Positions 12,209 to 21,488 of a stretch of DNA of 64,000 nucleotides are shown here, piece by piece; position 1 is the stretch's first letter, and the number at the start of each line of letters is the position of its first letter. This DNA comes from Acetobacter farinalis (GTDB lineage Bacteria; Pseudomonadota; Alphaproteobacteria; Acetobacterales; Acetobacteraceae): contig NZ_WOTF01000001.1 in the NCBI RefSeq assembly GCF_011516935.1, positions 372,001 to 436,000 on the forward strand. The letters run 5' to 3'. The translations under genes were made by a program, and so were the position numbers. The notes beneath the pieces were generated by a model. The model worked only from the letters and a program-made list of their open reading frames with translations. It did no database searches and was not told the origin of the DNA.

Positions 12209-14383
12209 TCAGCGCCGTCCTTCCCGCCACCAGCCTGCGAAGAACAGGCCGAGCGAAGCCACCAGCATCACCCATGCCGGGAGCAGGGGGGTGGCGCTTC
12301 TGCCGGTTACCACATGGGCGTTCCGGTGCGGGAAGCCCATCCAGCCCGCTCCGTGGGGCGTGCTGTCATCTGTCAGGCGCAGGGCCGGAACGGTGGGATG
12401 TTCGCTGTCTGCCCCCAGCCAGAACACGCCACCACCGGAGGCTGTGGTCAGGGCGTTCAGGCGGGTGGCTGTGGTTCTCAGGTCCGCAAACTCCTGCGGG
12501 TCAGCCTGCACGGGGGCGGCGAAGGCTTTGTGCGTGCCATCATCCACCTGCCAGATGCCGGGCTGTTCGGCGGGCATGCGGCCAAGGCTGAGGCCCGAGG
12601 CGTCCTCCCTGTTTCCGGTATCTTCCGCAGGCGGTTGCAGGCGCAGGGATGTCGTGGCGCCGGAGGGGGATGTGACGGTAACGCTCCGGTGCGGGTCTCC
12701 CGTTGAACTGCGGCGCGTGACAGTCAGTTCTCCTCCGGCGATGCCCGCCGTGAGTTGTTCTTCCTCCAACTCCGGCTCTTTCATCAGCCAGTGCGAAATC
12801 CGGCGGAGCAGTTCGGCCTGCGGGCCACCGCCGCCTTCACCGCGGGACCACAGCCAGATCTGGTCAGACAGCAGCAGCGCCACACGCCCCTGATCCACAT
12901 GGTCCAGCACCAGAAGAGGGGCGTTGTCCGGCCCGCTCATCAGCGTCTGCCCGTGGGTGGAGTCCGGCTTGAGCGCGCGGTACCACGGGCCCCACTGTCC
13001 GGGGATGCTCAGTGCTGTATCCGCCCCCACGCTGTTGGGCGGCGGCGCGCCGGGCAGGGCGGCGGTTACCGGGTGGCGGCGGCCTTCGGCTGTCAGCTTC
13101 GGGCGGAAGCGCTGCTCCACCATACCCCCTTCAGACGGCACATGCGCGGGCAGGATATCCCCCACCGGTGTGTCCTGAAGGGTGCCGGGGCCGACAAATT
13201 CCGGACCGCCCGTCAGCAGCAGCCCGCCCCCTTTGCGTACAAAGTTGGCGATGTTGTTCAGATAGGCATGCGGCAGGATGTTTCTGTTCTCAAACCCGTC
13301 CAGAATGATCAGATCAAACTGGTTGATCTTGTCCTGAAACAGCTCCCGTACGGGGAAGGCTATCAGCGCAAGATCGGACAGGGGCGTGCCATCATCCTTG
13401 TCTGGTGGGCGCAGGATGGTGAAGTGAATGAGATCAACCGAAGGATCAGCCTTCAGCAGCCGCCGCCAGACGCGCTCGCCCTGATTGGGGGTGCCGGAAA
13501 TCAGCAGCACGCGCAGCCTGTCCCGAATGCCGGTAATGCGCGTGACGGACTGGTTGTTGATCTGTGAGACTTCTCCCTCCAGCGGTGAGACAGAGAGGCT
13601 GACCAGCATCTGCCCCGGGCGCGGCACCGGAAGGGAAATATCCTGCGGGGAGCCCGTGCGCACGGGGATGACAACCGGCTCTTCCCCATTGACGCGCAAG
13701 GTCACATCCGCCTGCATGCCGGGCGTGGTGCCGGGGCCGAGATCATCCACCTGCACGCGCAGGCTGGCAGGCTGGCCGACAATGGCATAGGGCGGGGCCT
13801 GAAGAATGCGGAGCTGCCGGTCAGTCTCCTCCGCCCTGGCGGGCAGGAGAATATGCAGGGGCAGGGTCAGGTGCTGGCCGTCCGGCGTGGTCGGGCGCAG
13901 GCGGTCCGGCATGCCGGGAGGGATGTCAGTCACCTGCCCATCCGTGATCATCACCGCGCCAGCAAGCTGGTCTGGCGGGATATCGGCCGCGGCCTGATCC
14001 AGCGCATCAAACAGGCGGGTACCATTATGGCCGGAGGAGCGGACCGGCACGGTGCGCAGGTTCAGCCCTTCCGTATGGGCCTGCGCCAGAGTGCTGGCGG
14101 CCTGCCGGGCAATGGCCGCGCGCTGGCCAACGGACATGGAGGGGGATTGGTCCACCAGCAGCAGCGCTGTTTCGGGCAGGACATGCCAGCTTTCATGCAG
14201 CCGCTGCGGCCCCGCCAGCCAGAGCAGAAGGGAGAGCATAGCCGCCAGCCGGAAGACGGCGCCTTTCGAGCGGCGGAAGAGGGCATACCCGCAGAGTGCC
14301 AGTGCAAGGAGGCCAAGGGCCGCCAGCACCCAGAGCGGAACAAGGGGGGCAAAGCCAAGGGAGCGGGAAAGAGCGTGAGGCAT
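12209..14383 (-). CDS. Membrane protein with VWA-like and GATase1-like domains (MoxR cluster)
   Basis: A 724-residue membrane protein, last of a four-gene MoxR/DUF58/BatA cluster. Two N-terminal TM segments (about 10-35 and 45-60) are followed by a von Willebrand A-like domain with the MIDAS-type motif DQSPSMS near residue 79, then an extended beta-rich part (SLRVQVDDLGPG, LRVNGEEPVVIPV). A glutamine-amidotransferase-like Rossmann part follows around residues 340-480, with FDLIILDGFENR and the loop FVRKGGGLLLTGGPE. No catalytic Cys is seen where a true amidotransferase would have one, so it is likely a fold relic. A C-terminal TM (LPAWVMLVASLGLFFAGWW) ends the protein. It is probably a structural or regulatory membrane partner acting with the MoxR ATPase; the exact function is unknown for this family. 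It begins 5 bp after the stop of the gene before it. Confidence 0.75.
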   Translation of the reverse strand: MPHALSRSLGFAPLVPLWVLAALGLLALALCGYALFRRSKGAVFRLAAMLSLLLWLAGPQRLHESWHVLPETALLLVDQSPSMSVGQRAAIARQAASTLAQAHTEGLNLRTVPVRSSGHNGTRLFDALDQAAADIPPDQLAGAVMITDGQVTDIPPGMPDRLRPTTPDGQHLTLPLHILLPARAEETDRQLRILQAPPYAIVGQPASLRVQVDDLGPGTTPGMQADVTLRVNGEEPVVIPVRTGSPQDISLPVPRPGQMLVSLSVSPLEGEVSQINNQSVTRITGIRDRLRVLLISGTPNQGERVWRRLLKADPSVDLIHFTILRPPDKDDGTPLSDLALIAFPVRELFQDKINQFDLIILDGFENRNILPHAYLNNIANFVRKGGGLLLTGGPEFVGPGTLQDTPVGDILPAHVPSEGGMVEQRFRPKLTAEGRRHPVTAALPGAPPPNSVGADTALSIPGQWGPWYRALKPDSTHGQTLMSGPDNAPLLVLDHVDQGRVALLLSDQIWLWSRGEGGGGPQAELLRRISHWLMKEPELEEEQLTAGIAGGELTVTRRSSTGDPHRSVTVTSPSGATTSLRLQPPAEDTGNREDASGLSLGRMPAEQPGIWQVDDGTHKAFAAPVQADPQEFADLRTTATRLNALTTASGGGVFWLGADSEHPTVPALRLTDDSTPHGAGWMGFPHRNAHVVTGRSATPLLPAWVMLVASLGLFFAGWWREGRR

Positions 14384-14388
14384 GGTGC

Positions 14389-17300
14389 TTATTCTCCCAG
14401 CCGCTTGAGCAACATGGGCACATGCACCTGATCAGCCTTGTAGTTGCCTGTCAGCGCATAAATGATGGTGTTGACGCCAAAACGGTAGGCCAGTTGCCGC
14501 TGGTCTGCGCCTTCGGGCAGCACGGCGAAGGGTGTATTGCCGTTTTCATCCACCGCCCATGCATGCGCCCAGTCTGCCGAGCCGATAATCACCGGGCTGA
14601 CATCATCATTTTCGGCTTCACCTTCCCGCGCCACCCATACCGGTTGCCCGGCATAACGGCCGGGGAAGTCATGCAGCATGTAGAACGTGTGCGCCAGAAG
14701 ATGGTGGTCTGTCATGGTCATGAGAGGCGGGATGGGCAGACCGGCGGTCACCCGGCGCAGGGCAGAGCGGGTGCCGGGGGCATCCCCCGCAAAAGGGCTG
14801 CCGCCTTCTTCACTCTGCGCGGCGGGGTCCTGCCCCTGTGTGTCAATCAGCAGGATGCCACCATGCGCCATGTAGGCGGTGAGGGCTGCGGTCATGGCCG
14901 GGGTTGGCGCGGCATCCGGCGTAATGGGCCAGTAGAGCAGCGGGTAATAGCTGAGGTCATCCTGCCCCGGCCGCACACCATCAGGGTGCCCGAGCATGGC
15001 GGAGGTGCGGGCATTGGCATAATCGGACAGCCCCTGAAGTCCCTGACGGGAGACCGTATCAATCTCGTCATGCCCGGTGATGACATAGGCCAGCCGTGTT
15101 TCCAGCGCTGCCCCAGGCACCTGAGTAGGGCTCGCGGGAGTAGGCGGTGCGCCGGGTGGCGTGAGGGTGCTCGCTACGGGCGGATTTTTCGTGGCGGCGG
15201 GTGACACGGAGGCGGGTGCAGGTGTCACTCCCTGTCCGGCTTCCGGCGCGCTTCCGGGAGATGCATTTTCAGCAGGTGCCGCTGCCGGGGCAACGGTTGG
15301 CCGGGCGTGGGCGGGAGCCGGGGGGAACAGGGCCGGAGAGAGAAGCCCGCAAAGCAGCAGGAGAGGCAGGGCGGAGTTGCCGGGAGGGGTTTTTCTGAGC
15401 GGCAGGCCCAGAAAACCCGCCCGCATGAGCAGGACCAGCAAGCCATCCAGCAGCAGCAGGGCGGCGGCGGCACACAGGAAGAAGGGCGCGAAGGCGGTAT
15501 CCGGCCTGCGACCGCCGGGGCTGGTGACGGTGCCTACCGGTGCCGCTGCGGAAAGATGGGTGTTCGGGGTGCTGGCGTTCAGCGCGCGGCGGGCCGCCTG
15601 CGGGCCGTAGAGGCCCGGCGGGTGCGCGGGGGAGACAGTCGTGCGGGCAAAATCGCTGGCCTTCAGGCCGCGTGCGGCAGGTGGGGGCGGGGCGAGTACA
15701 CCATCTCCATCCAGTGTCAGCACCGGGGCCAGAAGGCTGTCATCCGGCGGAAGGGTCACGCCATTGGCGTGGTCTGTCAGCCTCTGGAGCATGGCGACAA
15801 ACAGGCCGGACAGCGGCAGGCTGGACCAGTCCGCCGTGCTGCTTACATGGAAGAGGATAATATCCCCCTTGCCCAGCGTGGCATGGGTGACCAGCGGCGT
15901 GCCATCGGCCAGACGCGCCCAGCTATGAGCGGAAAGATCGGCCACCGGGCTGGCCAGAACCTGCCGTGAGACCGTGACATCCGCCGGGATGCTCAGCCCG
16001 TGGAACGGGGAGGACGCATCAAACGGAGCCAGCTTTTGCGGTGCGCCCCATGTCATGGTGCCGCCAAGCTGGCGGGAACCATCCAGCAGGGCAACCGGCA
16101 GGAGGTCTGCCGTCGGGTCTGCCATGGTGCCATCCGCCGAGGGGCCGGTGTGCGCTGGCGGTGCGTCCGCGTCCTTATCCTCCGGGTCTGCGCCGGTGGG
16201 TGCGTCCGGGAGCGCGCCCGCGGCATCCGTATGCTGTGCGCCTGCCAGAGCCGGGCCTGCAAAGCGGATCAGTGTGCCGCCGTTTTTCACCCAGTCCTGC
16301 ACCTTCCGGCGGATGGCCGGGTTTGCCAGTGTGCCATCCGGCGCGATGATGACGGAGAGCGGCTGGGCCAGCAGGGCCGCCGGTGTGCCTTCATGCAGGT
16401 CCGCCGTGGGGGCAAGGGCGCGGCGCAGGTAGAAAAGCGGGCCGATCAGGGGGGTATCCGCCGCACCCGAGGTCATCAGCCCCACGGGACGCAGGCGGTC
16501 TCCTTCATCAAACAGCAGGGTTGTGGCGGCGCTGGCCTGCCCTGAGAGGGAAAGCTGATCAATCCGGTTTCGGACAGCGGTGGGGAGTGTGACGGGCACA
16601 TCCATCTCCGCGGCTCCGGCGGGCAGAACCAGAGGCATGACGGCCAGTGTGCCGCCGTCCTGCGCGTGTACGCGCACGGAAAAGCTGCGGGGTGCAGGCT
16701 GCGGCAGGGCCAGAAGCCGCGCCATTTGTGTGCTGGTGCGTTCAGCCGCCGGAGCCAGTGCGAGAACAGAGGCTTCCGGGAAATGTATCTCCCTCACCGG
16801 GCCGCAGGACCGCAGGGCGCGGGCAAAGGCGGCATCACCGGGAGAGGCAACGCCGTCCGCCAGATAGATCACGCTGCCTTTTGTCCGGGGGGCTGCCTCC
16901 AGAGTGCGGGCTATGGCGGCGCGGTCCGTGCCCCAGGGGGCGGGACGCATACTGTCCAACTCCTGCCGGACCGCATGGGCGGTGCGGGCGGCGGGCGGCT
17001 GTGTGGGGCGTCCGTCCGCGGCGGGGGCGGTGCGTACAAACAGGATGGGGCGACCGGCATGCCCGGCATCATCCACCAGCCCCTGCGCGGTGGCGATGCG
17101 CTGTCCCCAGTCGGATGCCGAGAACATGCCATCATCCATCACCAGAACCAGCGGGCCCTGACCTGTGCTGGGCAGGCGGTCTCCCTGCAGCACGGGTTGT
17201 GCCAGCCCCAGCACCAGACAGGTTACGGCGGCCAGACGAACAAGGAGCAGCCAGAGCGGGGAGCGCACGGCGTCATTCTGCTGCGGGCGCAGGGCGAGCA

Positions 17301-17418
17301 GGAGCGCCACTGCGGGGAAAATCTGCTGGCGCGGGGCAGGCGGCGTGGCGCGGAGAAGCCACCAGACAATGGGGAGCGTCAGAAAGCCGAGAAGGGCGAT
17401 TGGTGCCAGAAAAATCAT
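14389..17418 (-). CDS. BatA N-terminal / DUF4159 membrane protein (MoxR cluster)
   Basis: A 1009-residue protein. The first 80 residues form the BatA-type N-terminus: TM (PIALLGFLTLPIVWWLL), a short loop with the conserved FPAV, and a second TM (LLVRLAAVTCLVLGLAQPVL). A VWA-like segment with VMDDGMFSAS follows, then a GATase1-like segment (KVQDWVKNGGTLIRFAGPAL), two TM helices near residues 640-690, a roughly 75-residue Pro/Ala-rich linker, and a C-terminal DUF4159 domain (about 770-1009) with YYPLLYWPI and GGILLIDTQG. DUF4159 proteins are typically encoded with MoxR and DUF58 genes; their biochemical role is unknown. Its start overlaps the DUF58 stop by 4 bp (ATGA), indicating coupled translation. 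The Pro/Ala linker suggests the DUF4159 domain is tethered in the periplasm. Confidence 0.82.
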   Translation of the reverse strand: MIFLAPIALLGFLTLPIVWWLLRATPPAPRQQIFPAVALLLALRPQQNDAVRSPLWLLLVRLAAVTCLVLGLAQPVLQGDRLPSTGQGPLVLVMDDGMFSASDWGQRIATAQGLVDDAGHAGRPILFVRTAPAADGRPTQPPAARTAHAVRQELDSMRPAPWGTDRAAIARTLEAAPRTKGSVIYLADGVASPGDAAFARALRSCGPVREIHFPEASVLALAPAAERTSTQMARLLALPQPAPRSFSVRVHAQDGGTLAVMPLVLPAGAAEMDVPVTLPTAVRNRIDQLSLSGQASAATTLLFDEGDRLRPVGLMTSGAADTPLIGPLFYLRRALAPTADLHEGTPAALLAQPLSVIIAPDGTLANPAIRRKVQDWVKNGGTLIRFAGPALAGAQHTDAAGALPDAPTGADPEDKDADAPPAHTGPSADGTMADPTADLLPVALLDGSRQLGGTMTWGAPQKLAPFDASSPFHGLSIPADVTVSRQVLASPVADLSAHSWARLADGTPLVTHATLGKGDIILFHVSSTADWSSLPLSGLFVAMLQRLTDHANGVTLPPDDSLLAPVLTLDGDGVLAPPPPAARGLKASDFARTTVSPAHPPGLYGPQAARRALNASTPNTHLSAAAPVGTVTSPGGRRPDTAFAPFFLCAAAALLLLDGLLVLLMRAGFLGLPLRKTPPGNSALPLLLLCGLLSPALFPPAPAHARPTVAPAAAPAENASPGSAPEAGQGVTPAPASVSPAATKNPPVASTLTPPGAPPTPASPTQVPGAALETRLAYVITGHDEIDTVSRQGLQGLSDYANARTSAMLGHPDGVRPGQDDLSYYPLLYWPITPDAAPTPAMTAALTAYMAHGGILLIDTQGQDPAAQSEEGGSPFAGDAPGTRSALRRVTAGLPIPPLMTMTDHHLLAHTFYMLHDFPGRYAGQPVWVAREGEAENDDVSPVIIGSADWAHAWAVDENGNTPFAVLPEGADQRQLAYRFGVNTIIYALTGNYKADQVHVPMLLKRLGE

Positions 17419-18509
17419 GACTGGCCCCCGTGCGTGCCGGAATGCGTGCCAGAGCGTGTGTCCGCCCGCGCCCTGGACGGTGCGCCGGAGAACCGGCCGG
17501 AAAAGAGAGAGTGCAGGGTCAGAAGGGTGGGCAGGGGCGGTTCATCCGTGCTGTGCAGGACAAGGTCATGCCCGTATCGGGTGGCGAGAGCTGCAAGCTC
17601 TTCGGTGCGGGCTTCAACCAGACGCGTATAGTCCTGCCGCAGTGTCTGCACGTTTGGCAGGATACGCTCGGGTTCACCTTCCAGCCCTTCAAACCGCACG
17701 CGGCCCTGATAGGGCAGGGTGCGTTCCGCCGGGTCCATCACCTGCACCAGATGCGCGCGCACCGGGCGAGCAGCCAGATGATGCAGGCAGCTTCGGACAT
17801 CCTCCTCCGGGCAGAGGAAATCACTGACAATCAGCAGGTGGGCATGGCGGGGCAGCATGGTGCCGGAGGGCAGGGCCGGGCGGCGGGCTGGTGGTTCCGC
17901 CGCGAGTTGGGCCAGCCCGAGCGCCAGACGTTCCAGCGGGCTGCCGCCTGTGGGCAGCGTGGCCGGACCGGTGGGGGCAAGCAGGCGGACCCGCTCCCCG
18001 TTGCGCAGCAGCAGTGCCGCCGTGGCGAGCGTGATCAGAAGGGCGCTGTCCAGCTTTTCGGGCAGGGAGGAGGCGGAACGCCAGGCCATGGAGGAGGAGA
18101 GATCACACCAGAGGAACACGGTCTGGGCGGACTCGGCCTCTGTCTCCCGCACATAGGCGTGAGTGCTGCGGGCGGACTGCCGCCAGTCTATGGCGCTGGC
18201 GGGCTCACCGGGCAGTGCCTGCCGATATTGCCAGAAGGTCTCTCCCCCGCCGGAGCGGCGCTGGCCGTGCTGGCCCGCAAAAAGCGTTGCGGCACTCTGG
18301 TCTGCCTGAAGCACCAGCCCCGGCAGGCGCGCCGCCAGAGCGGAGGCCGTGCTGACGGCGGCAGGGCCTGCACCGGCTGCCCCAGCCTGCGCCGGGGTAC
18401 CGTGGGGGGAAGCCCCCTGAGGCCGCAGGCGCCGGAACAGGGCGGAAGGAGAGAAATCAAACAAGGGCAATGCGTCAGCCAAGCCTGTTGACAAGACGGG
18501 TGAGGACAT
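17415..18509 (-). CDS. DUF58 domain-containing protein
   Basis: A 364-residue protein of the DUF58 family, normally paired with a MoxR-type AAA ATPase and probably containing a VWA-like fold. The hallmark segment is SAIDWRQSARSTHAYVRETEAE (given here as two parts: SAIDWRQSAR near residue 108 and HAYVRETEAE), followed by VFLWCDLSSSMAWRS, a degenerate MIDAS motif. The C-terminal part has the pattern RLVEARTEELAALATRYGHD. Start is the ATG at 18509 (MSSPVLSTG), which lies inside the end of the MoxR gene, giving a 35-bp overlap; an upstream alternative at 18524 adds five residues. It is presumed to be a cytoplasmic adaptor between the MoxR ATPase and the membrane proteins encoded next. An Ala/Pro-rich segment near residues 30-60 looks disordered. 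Confidence 0.88.
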   Translation of the reverse strand: MSSPVLSTGLADALPLFDFSPSALFRRLRPQGASPHGTPAQAGAAGAGPAAVSTASALAARLPGLVLQADQSAATLFAGQHGQRRSGGGETFWQYRQALPGEPASAIDWRQSARSTHAYVRETEAESAQTVFLWCDLSSSMAWRSASSLPEKLDSALLITLATAALLLRNGERVRLLAPTGPATLPTGGSPLERLALGLAQLAAEPPARRPALPSGTMLPRHAHLLIVSDFLCPEEDVRSCLHHLAARPVRAHLVQVMDPAERTLPYQGRVRFEGLEGEPERILPNVQTLRQDYTRLVEARTEELAALATRYGHDLVLHSTDEPPLPTLLTLHSLFSGRFSGAPSRARADTRSGTHSGTHGGQS

Positions 18510-19509
18510 CGTCCAGACGCACACCCTCCGCCCGGGCGGCGAAGGTCAAGGCCATACGGTGCGCCAGCACGGGGCGGGCCAGTGCAATCACGTCATCCAG
18601 ACTGGGGGAAAGCCGCCCGTCCAGCAGGGCGCGGGCGCGGGTGGCCAGCATGAGCGCCTGTGCCGCACGCGGGCCGGGGCCCCAGGCAATCTGGGCGCGG
18701 AGTGTGTCATCAGGTGATGTTTCGGGGCGCGCTGCGCGCACGAGAGCCAGAATGGCATCCACAATTTTCTCACCCACTGGCAGCCGGCGCACCAGTGCCT
18801 GTGCCTCCATCAGCTCTTCAGTGGTCATGACAGGCTGGGCAAGGGCGTCCTGCGTTCCGGTGGTGGCCAGAAGCATGGTGCGTTCGGCCTGCTCATCCGG
18901 GAATGTCAGCGGGATTTGCAGCATGAAGCGGTCAAGCTGTGCTTCCGGCAGAGGGTAGGTGCCTTCCTGCTCCAGCGGGTTCTGGGTGGCCAGCACATGG
19001 AAGGGGCGCGGGAGCGGGTGCTCGGCCCCGGCAATGGCCACGCGGCGCTCCTGCATGGCCTGCAGAAGGGCCGATTGCGTGCGCGGGCTGGCGCGGTTGA
19101 TTTCATCAGCCATCAGAAGCTGGCAGAACACCGGGCCGGGCACAAAGCGGAAGCTGCGGCGGCCGGTGGCGTCTTCATCCAGAATTTCACTGCCGGTAAT
19201 GTCAGAGGGCATCAGGTCCGGCGTGAACTGCACGCGGCGGGCATCCAGCCCCAGAACGGTGCCAAGCGTTGTGACCAGCAGGGTCTTGCCCAGCCCCGGC
19301 GCCCCCACCAGCAGCGCGTGCCCGCCCGCCAGAATGGCGGTGAGCGTCTGGCTGATGACTTTCTCCTGCCCGAAAATAATGCGGGATGTTTCCTGCCGGG
19401 CATGCTGGAGACGCTCGCAGATAATATCTGCTTCACGCACATCCGGTATGGTGGCAGGGGAGTGAGGGGCAGGCTGGCTGGTGCGGGGCGATGTGTCTGA
19501 TGAGGTCAT
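18475..19509 (-). CDS. MoxR-family AAA+ ATPase
   Basis: Chaperone-like AAA+ ATPase of the MoxR family, 344 residues. It shows Walker A GAPGLGKT (about residues 68-75), Walker B LLMADEINRA (about 128-137), the sensor 1 region VLATQNPLEQEGTYPLPEAQ and the arginine-finger stretch LDRFML. MoxR proteins act with VWA-domain partners to mature or activate protein complexes, for example methanol dehydrogenase in methylotrophs. Here the partners are presumably the DUF58 and BatA/DUF4159 proteins encoded immediately downstream with overlapping reading frames. It is the first gene of the cluster. The promoter should be within the 98 bp shared with the divergent DUF1285 gene, where I see no distinct operator. 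Confidence 0.93.
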   Translation of the reverse strand: MTSSDTSPRTSQPAPHSPATIPDVREADIICERLQHARQETSRIIFGQEKVISQTLTAILAGGHALLVGAPGLGKTLLVTTLGTVLGLDARRVQFTPDLMPSDITGSEILDEDATGRRSFRFVPGPVFCQLLMADEINRASPRTQSALLQAMQERRVAIAGAEHPLPRPFHVLATQNPLEQEGTYPLPEAQLDRFMLQIPLTFPDEQAERTMLLATTGTQDALAQPVMTTEELMEAQALVRRLPVGEKIVDAILALVRAARPETSPDDTLRAQIAWGPGPRAAQALMLATRARALLDGRLSPSLDDVIALARPVLAHRMALTFAARAEGVRLDDVLTRLVNRLG

Positions 19510-19607
19510 GGGTCCAGTCTGACAGATACAGGGCTTACATCAAGCGGGGTATCATCCCTATATCATTCCCAAAGCAGTGAAACAGTCATGAACAGGATTA
19601 TCCGCCG

Positions 19608-20213
19608 GTGAATGCTGAAGGCCAAACCCAGAAGATTGCAGCGTCTTGCCAGACTCCTCCCTGTGAGGAGAAGGCCCGGGCAGATGCCGTGCCGGGAAAA
19701 TTGCCTTTTCTTGTCCGGCGTGATGGAGTCTGGCTTTATCGGGGCTCGCCCATAAAGCGCAAGGCCATGGTCTGCCTGTTCGGGTCCCTGCTGACGCGTG
19801 ATGAAGCCGGGGGCTATCTGCTGCGCTCACCGTTCGAGACCGGGTATATCGAGGTGGAGGACGTGCCCTTTCTGGCTGTGGAGCTGGACTGGCAGGGCTG
19901 CGGGCGGATGCAGAAGCTGTGCTTTCGCACCAATGTGGATGAACCGGTGGTTGCCTGCCGGGAACACCCGATTCGGGCCGTGTGGGACGTGCCGAACGAA
20001 GCCTGCGGGAATGGCGGATGCCCTCCCTATCTGCTGGTGCGACAAGGGGAGGGGAAGTTTCCCATAGAAGCCCGCCTCTCCCGCACGGTCTGGTATGAGC
20101 TCGCCGCGCTGGCGGAGCCGGGGGTGTGTCAGGGCGTGCCCTGCATGGGGGTGTGGAGTTGTGACTGCTTTTTCCCGCTGGCCCGCATGCCTGCTGAAAA
20201 CTCCGCTGTGTGA
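19608..20213 (+). CDS. DUF1285 family protein
   Basis: A 201-residue cytoplasmic protein matching the DUF1285 family by its layout: PFLVRRDGVWLYRGSPIKRKAMVCLFGSLL, with the W-Y-RGSPI-R motif, then FETGYIEVEDVPFLAVEL. Members have two small alpha+beta subdomains and no assigned reaction; some are fused to or sit beside MoxR genes, and here it is divergent from moxR. The best start is the GTG at 19608; no ATG lies in frame before residue 53. An unusual number of Cys residues (11, including C14, C19 and several in the C-terminal half) is visible, but no clear metal-binding motif. The stop overlaps the next start region as GTGA, so it is probably co-translated with the CCA enzyme. Confidence 0.78.
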   Translation: MNAEGQTQKIAASCQTPPCEEKARADAVPGKLPFLVRRDGVWLYRGSPIKRKAMVCLFGSLLTRDEAGGYLLRSPFETGYIEVEDVPFLAVELDWQGCGRMQKLCFRTNVDEPVVACREHPIRAVWDVPNEACGNGGCPPYLLVRQGEGKFPIEARLSRTVWYELAALAEPGVCQGVPCMGVWSCDCFFPLARMPAENSAV

Positions 20214-20218
20214 GAGAC

Positions 20219-21436
20219 ATGCCGGAGAGTGTATCTGAAGGCGCGTTCGCACGCCTTTCCCCGCAGCAGATCGAAGCGCTTGGCAGCATCTGGGCTGTGT
20301 TGCCCAAGGCGCGTCTGGTGGGCGGTGTTGTGCGGGATCTGCTCATGAGGCGGCCCGTTGCGGATATTGATCTGGCAACACCTGAACCGCCAGAGGTGGT
20401 TCAGGCGAGCCTGAAGCAGGCGGGCATAAAAGCCGTGCCGACAGGGCTGGCGCACGGAACCGTGACGGCGGTGCTTGAGGCCGCCCCCTATGAAATCACA
20501 ACCCTGCGGCGCGATGTGGAGACAGACGGGCGGCATGCCGTGGTGGCATGGACGTCTGACTGGCAGGAAGACGCCGCCCGGCGTGACTTTACCATAAACG
20601 CCATGTCCCGCGGGCGGGATGGCGTGCTGCATGACTATTTTGGCGGTCGGGCAGACCTTGAGCAGGGCCGGGTGCGCTTTGTGGGGGATGCCGCAACCCG
20701 CATTCAGGAAGATGCCCTGCGGATTCTGCGCTTTTTCCGCTTTCAGGCGCGGTATGGCACCGGCCAGCCAGATCCGGAGGCCATGCAGGCCATTGCCCGG
20801 CATGCGGAGCTGCTGCGCGGGCTTTCCGTCGAGCGGATATGGTCCGAACTGAAACGGATTCTCACAGGCCCGGCCGTGTCATCCGTGGTGGAGCTTATGG
20901 CGCAGTCGGGCGTGCTGGCGGTTCTGTTTCCGGAGGGTGTGGCGCAGGCGCGGCTGGCGCGTGCGCTGGAGGCCGGGGTTCCGGCGGATGCAGTCCTGCG
21001 GCTGGCCTTGCTGGTGCAGGGAGACAGGCCCGCTCTGGCCCGACGCCTGAAACTGTCCGGCGCGGAGAGGGCGTTTCTGGTTGATCTTTCAGGCGAACCT
21101 GTGCCGGAACCCGCCATGACGGATGCAGACCTGCGCCGCCTGCTGGTGCAAACATCCCCTCAGGTTCTGCTGGGCCGCACATGGCTGCGGCAGGCGGGGC
21201 AGGACGGGGGCGCCGATGGTTCCGCACGAGGCTGGAAGGCTATCAGGGCGCGGTTGGCCGCCCTGAAGCCGCCTGTCTTCCCACTTGCGGGGCGGGATGT
21301 GCTGGCCGCTGGCTCTCTGCCGGGGGCGCAGGTGGGGGTTGTGCTGAATCAGGTGCGGGCCTGGTGGCTGGCAGAGGGGTGTATCGCCTCGCGCGAGGCG
21401 TGTCTGGCGTTTTTGAAAAACATTTTAAACCCGTAA
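20219..21436 (+). CDS. cca: CCA tRNA nucleotidyltransferase
   Basis: Adds or repairs the 3'-terminal CCA of tRNAs, using CTP and ATP, in the cytoplasm. The 405-residue class II nucleotidyltransferase has LVGGVVRDLLMRRPVADIDLAT (the GG-hairpin plus DxD pair in DIDLA, about residues 33-52, the metal-binding site), then TLRRDVETDGRH, then the RRDFTINAM motif and a neck helix with EDALRILRFFRFQARYG. The alphaproteobacterial single-enzyme form is typical at about 400 residues. I choose the ATG at 20219 (preceded by GAGAG); a GTG at 20210 overlaps the stop of the DUF1285 gene and is an equally possible start three codons upstream. Next to a DUF1285 gene, which is common in alphaproteobacteria. Confidence 0.95.
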   Translation: MPESVSEGAFARLSPQQIEALGSIWAVLPKARLVGGVVRDLLMRRPVADIDLATPEPPEVVQASLKQAGIKAVPTGLAHGTVTAVLEAAPYEITTLRRDVETDGRHAVVAWTSDWQEDAARRDFTINAMSRGRDGVLHDYFGGRADLEQGRVRFVGDAATRIQEDALRILRFFRFQARYGTGQPDPEAMQAIARHAELLRGLSVERIWSELKRILTGPAVSSVVELMAQSGVLAVLFPEGVAQARLARALEAGVPADAVLRLALLVQGDRPALARRLKLSGAERAFLVDLSGEPVPEPAMTDADLRRLLVQTSPQVLLGRTWLRQAGQDGGADGSARGWKAIRARLAALKPPVFPLAGRDVLAAGSLPGAQVGVVLNQVRAWWLAEGCIASREACLAFLKNILNP

Positions 21437-21488
21437 ACCTCAGCGCGCCCCTTTGCATAGCGGGGGGCGAGACTGGTAGAGGTCTCGC

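Noticed and set aside
12209-17418. Active glutamine amidotransferases in the MoxR cluster
   Set aside because: The Rossmann-like parts are present but no nucleophile elbow Cys with His/Glu partners is visible, so enzymatic activity is not supported.
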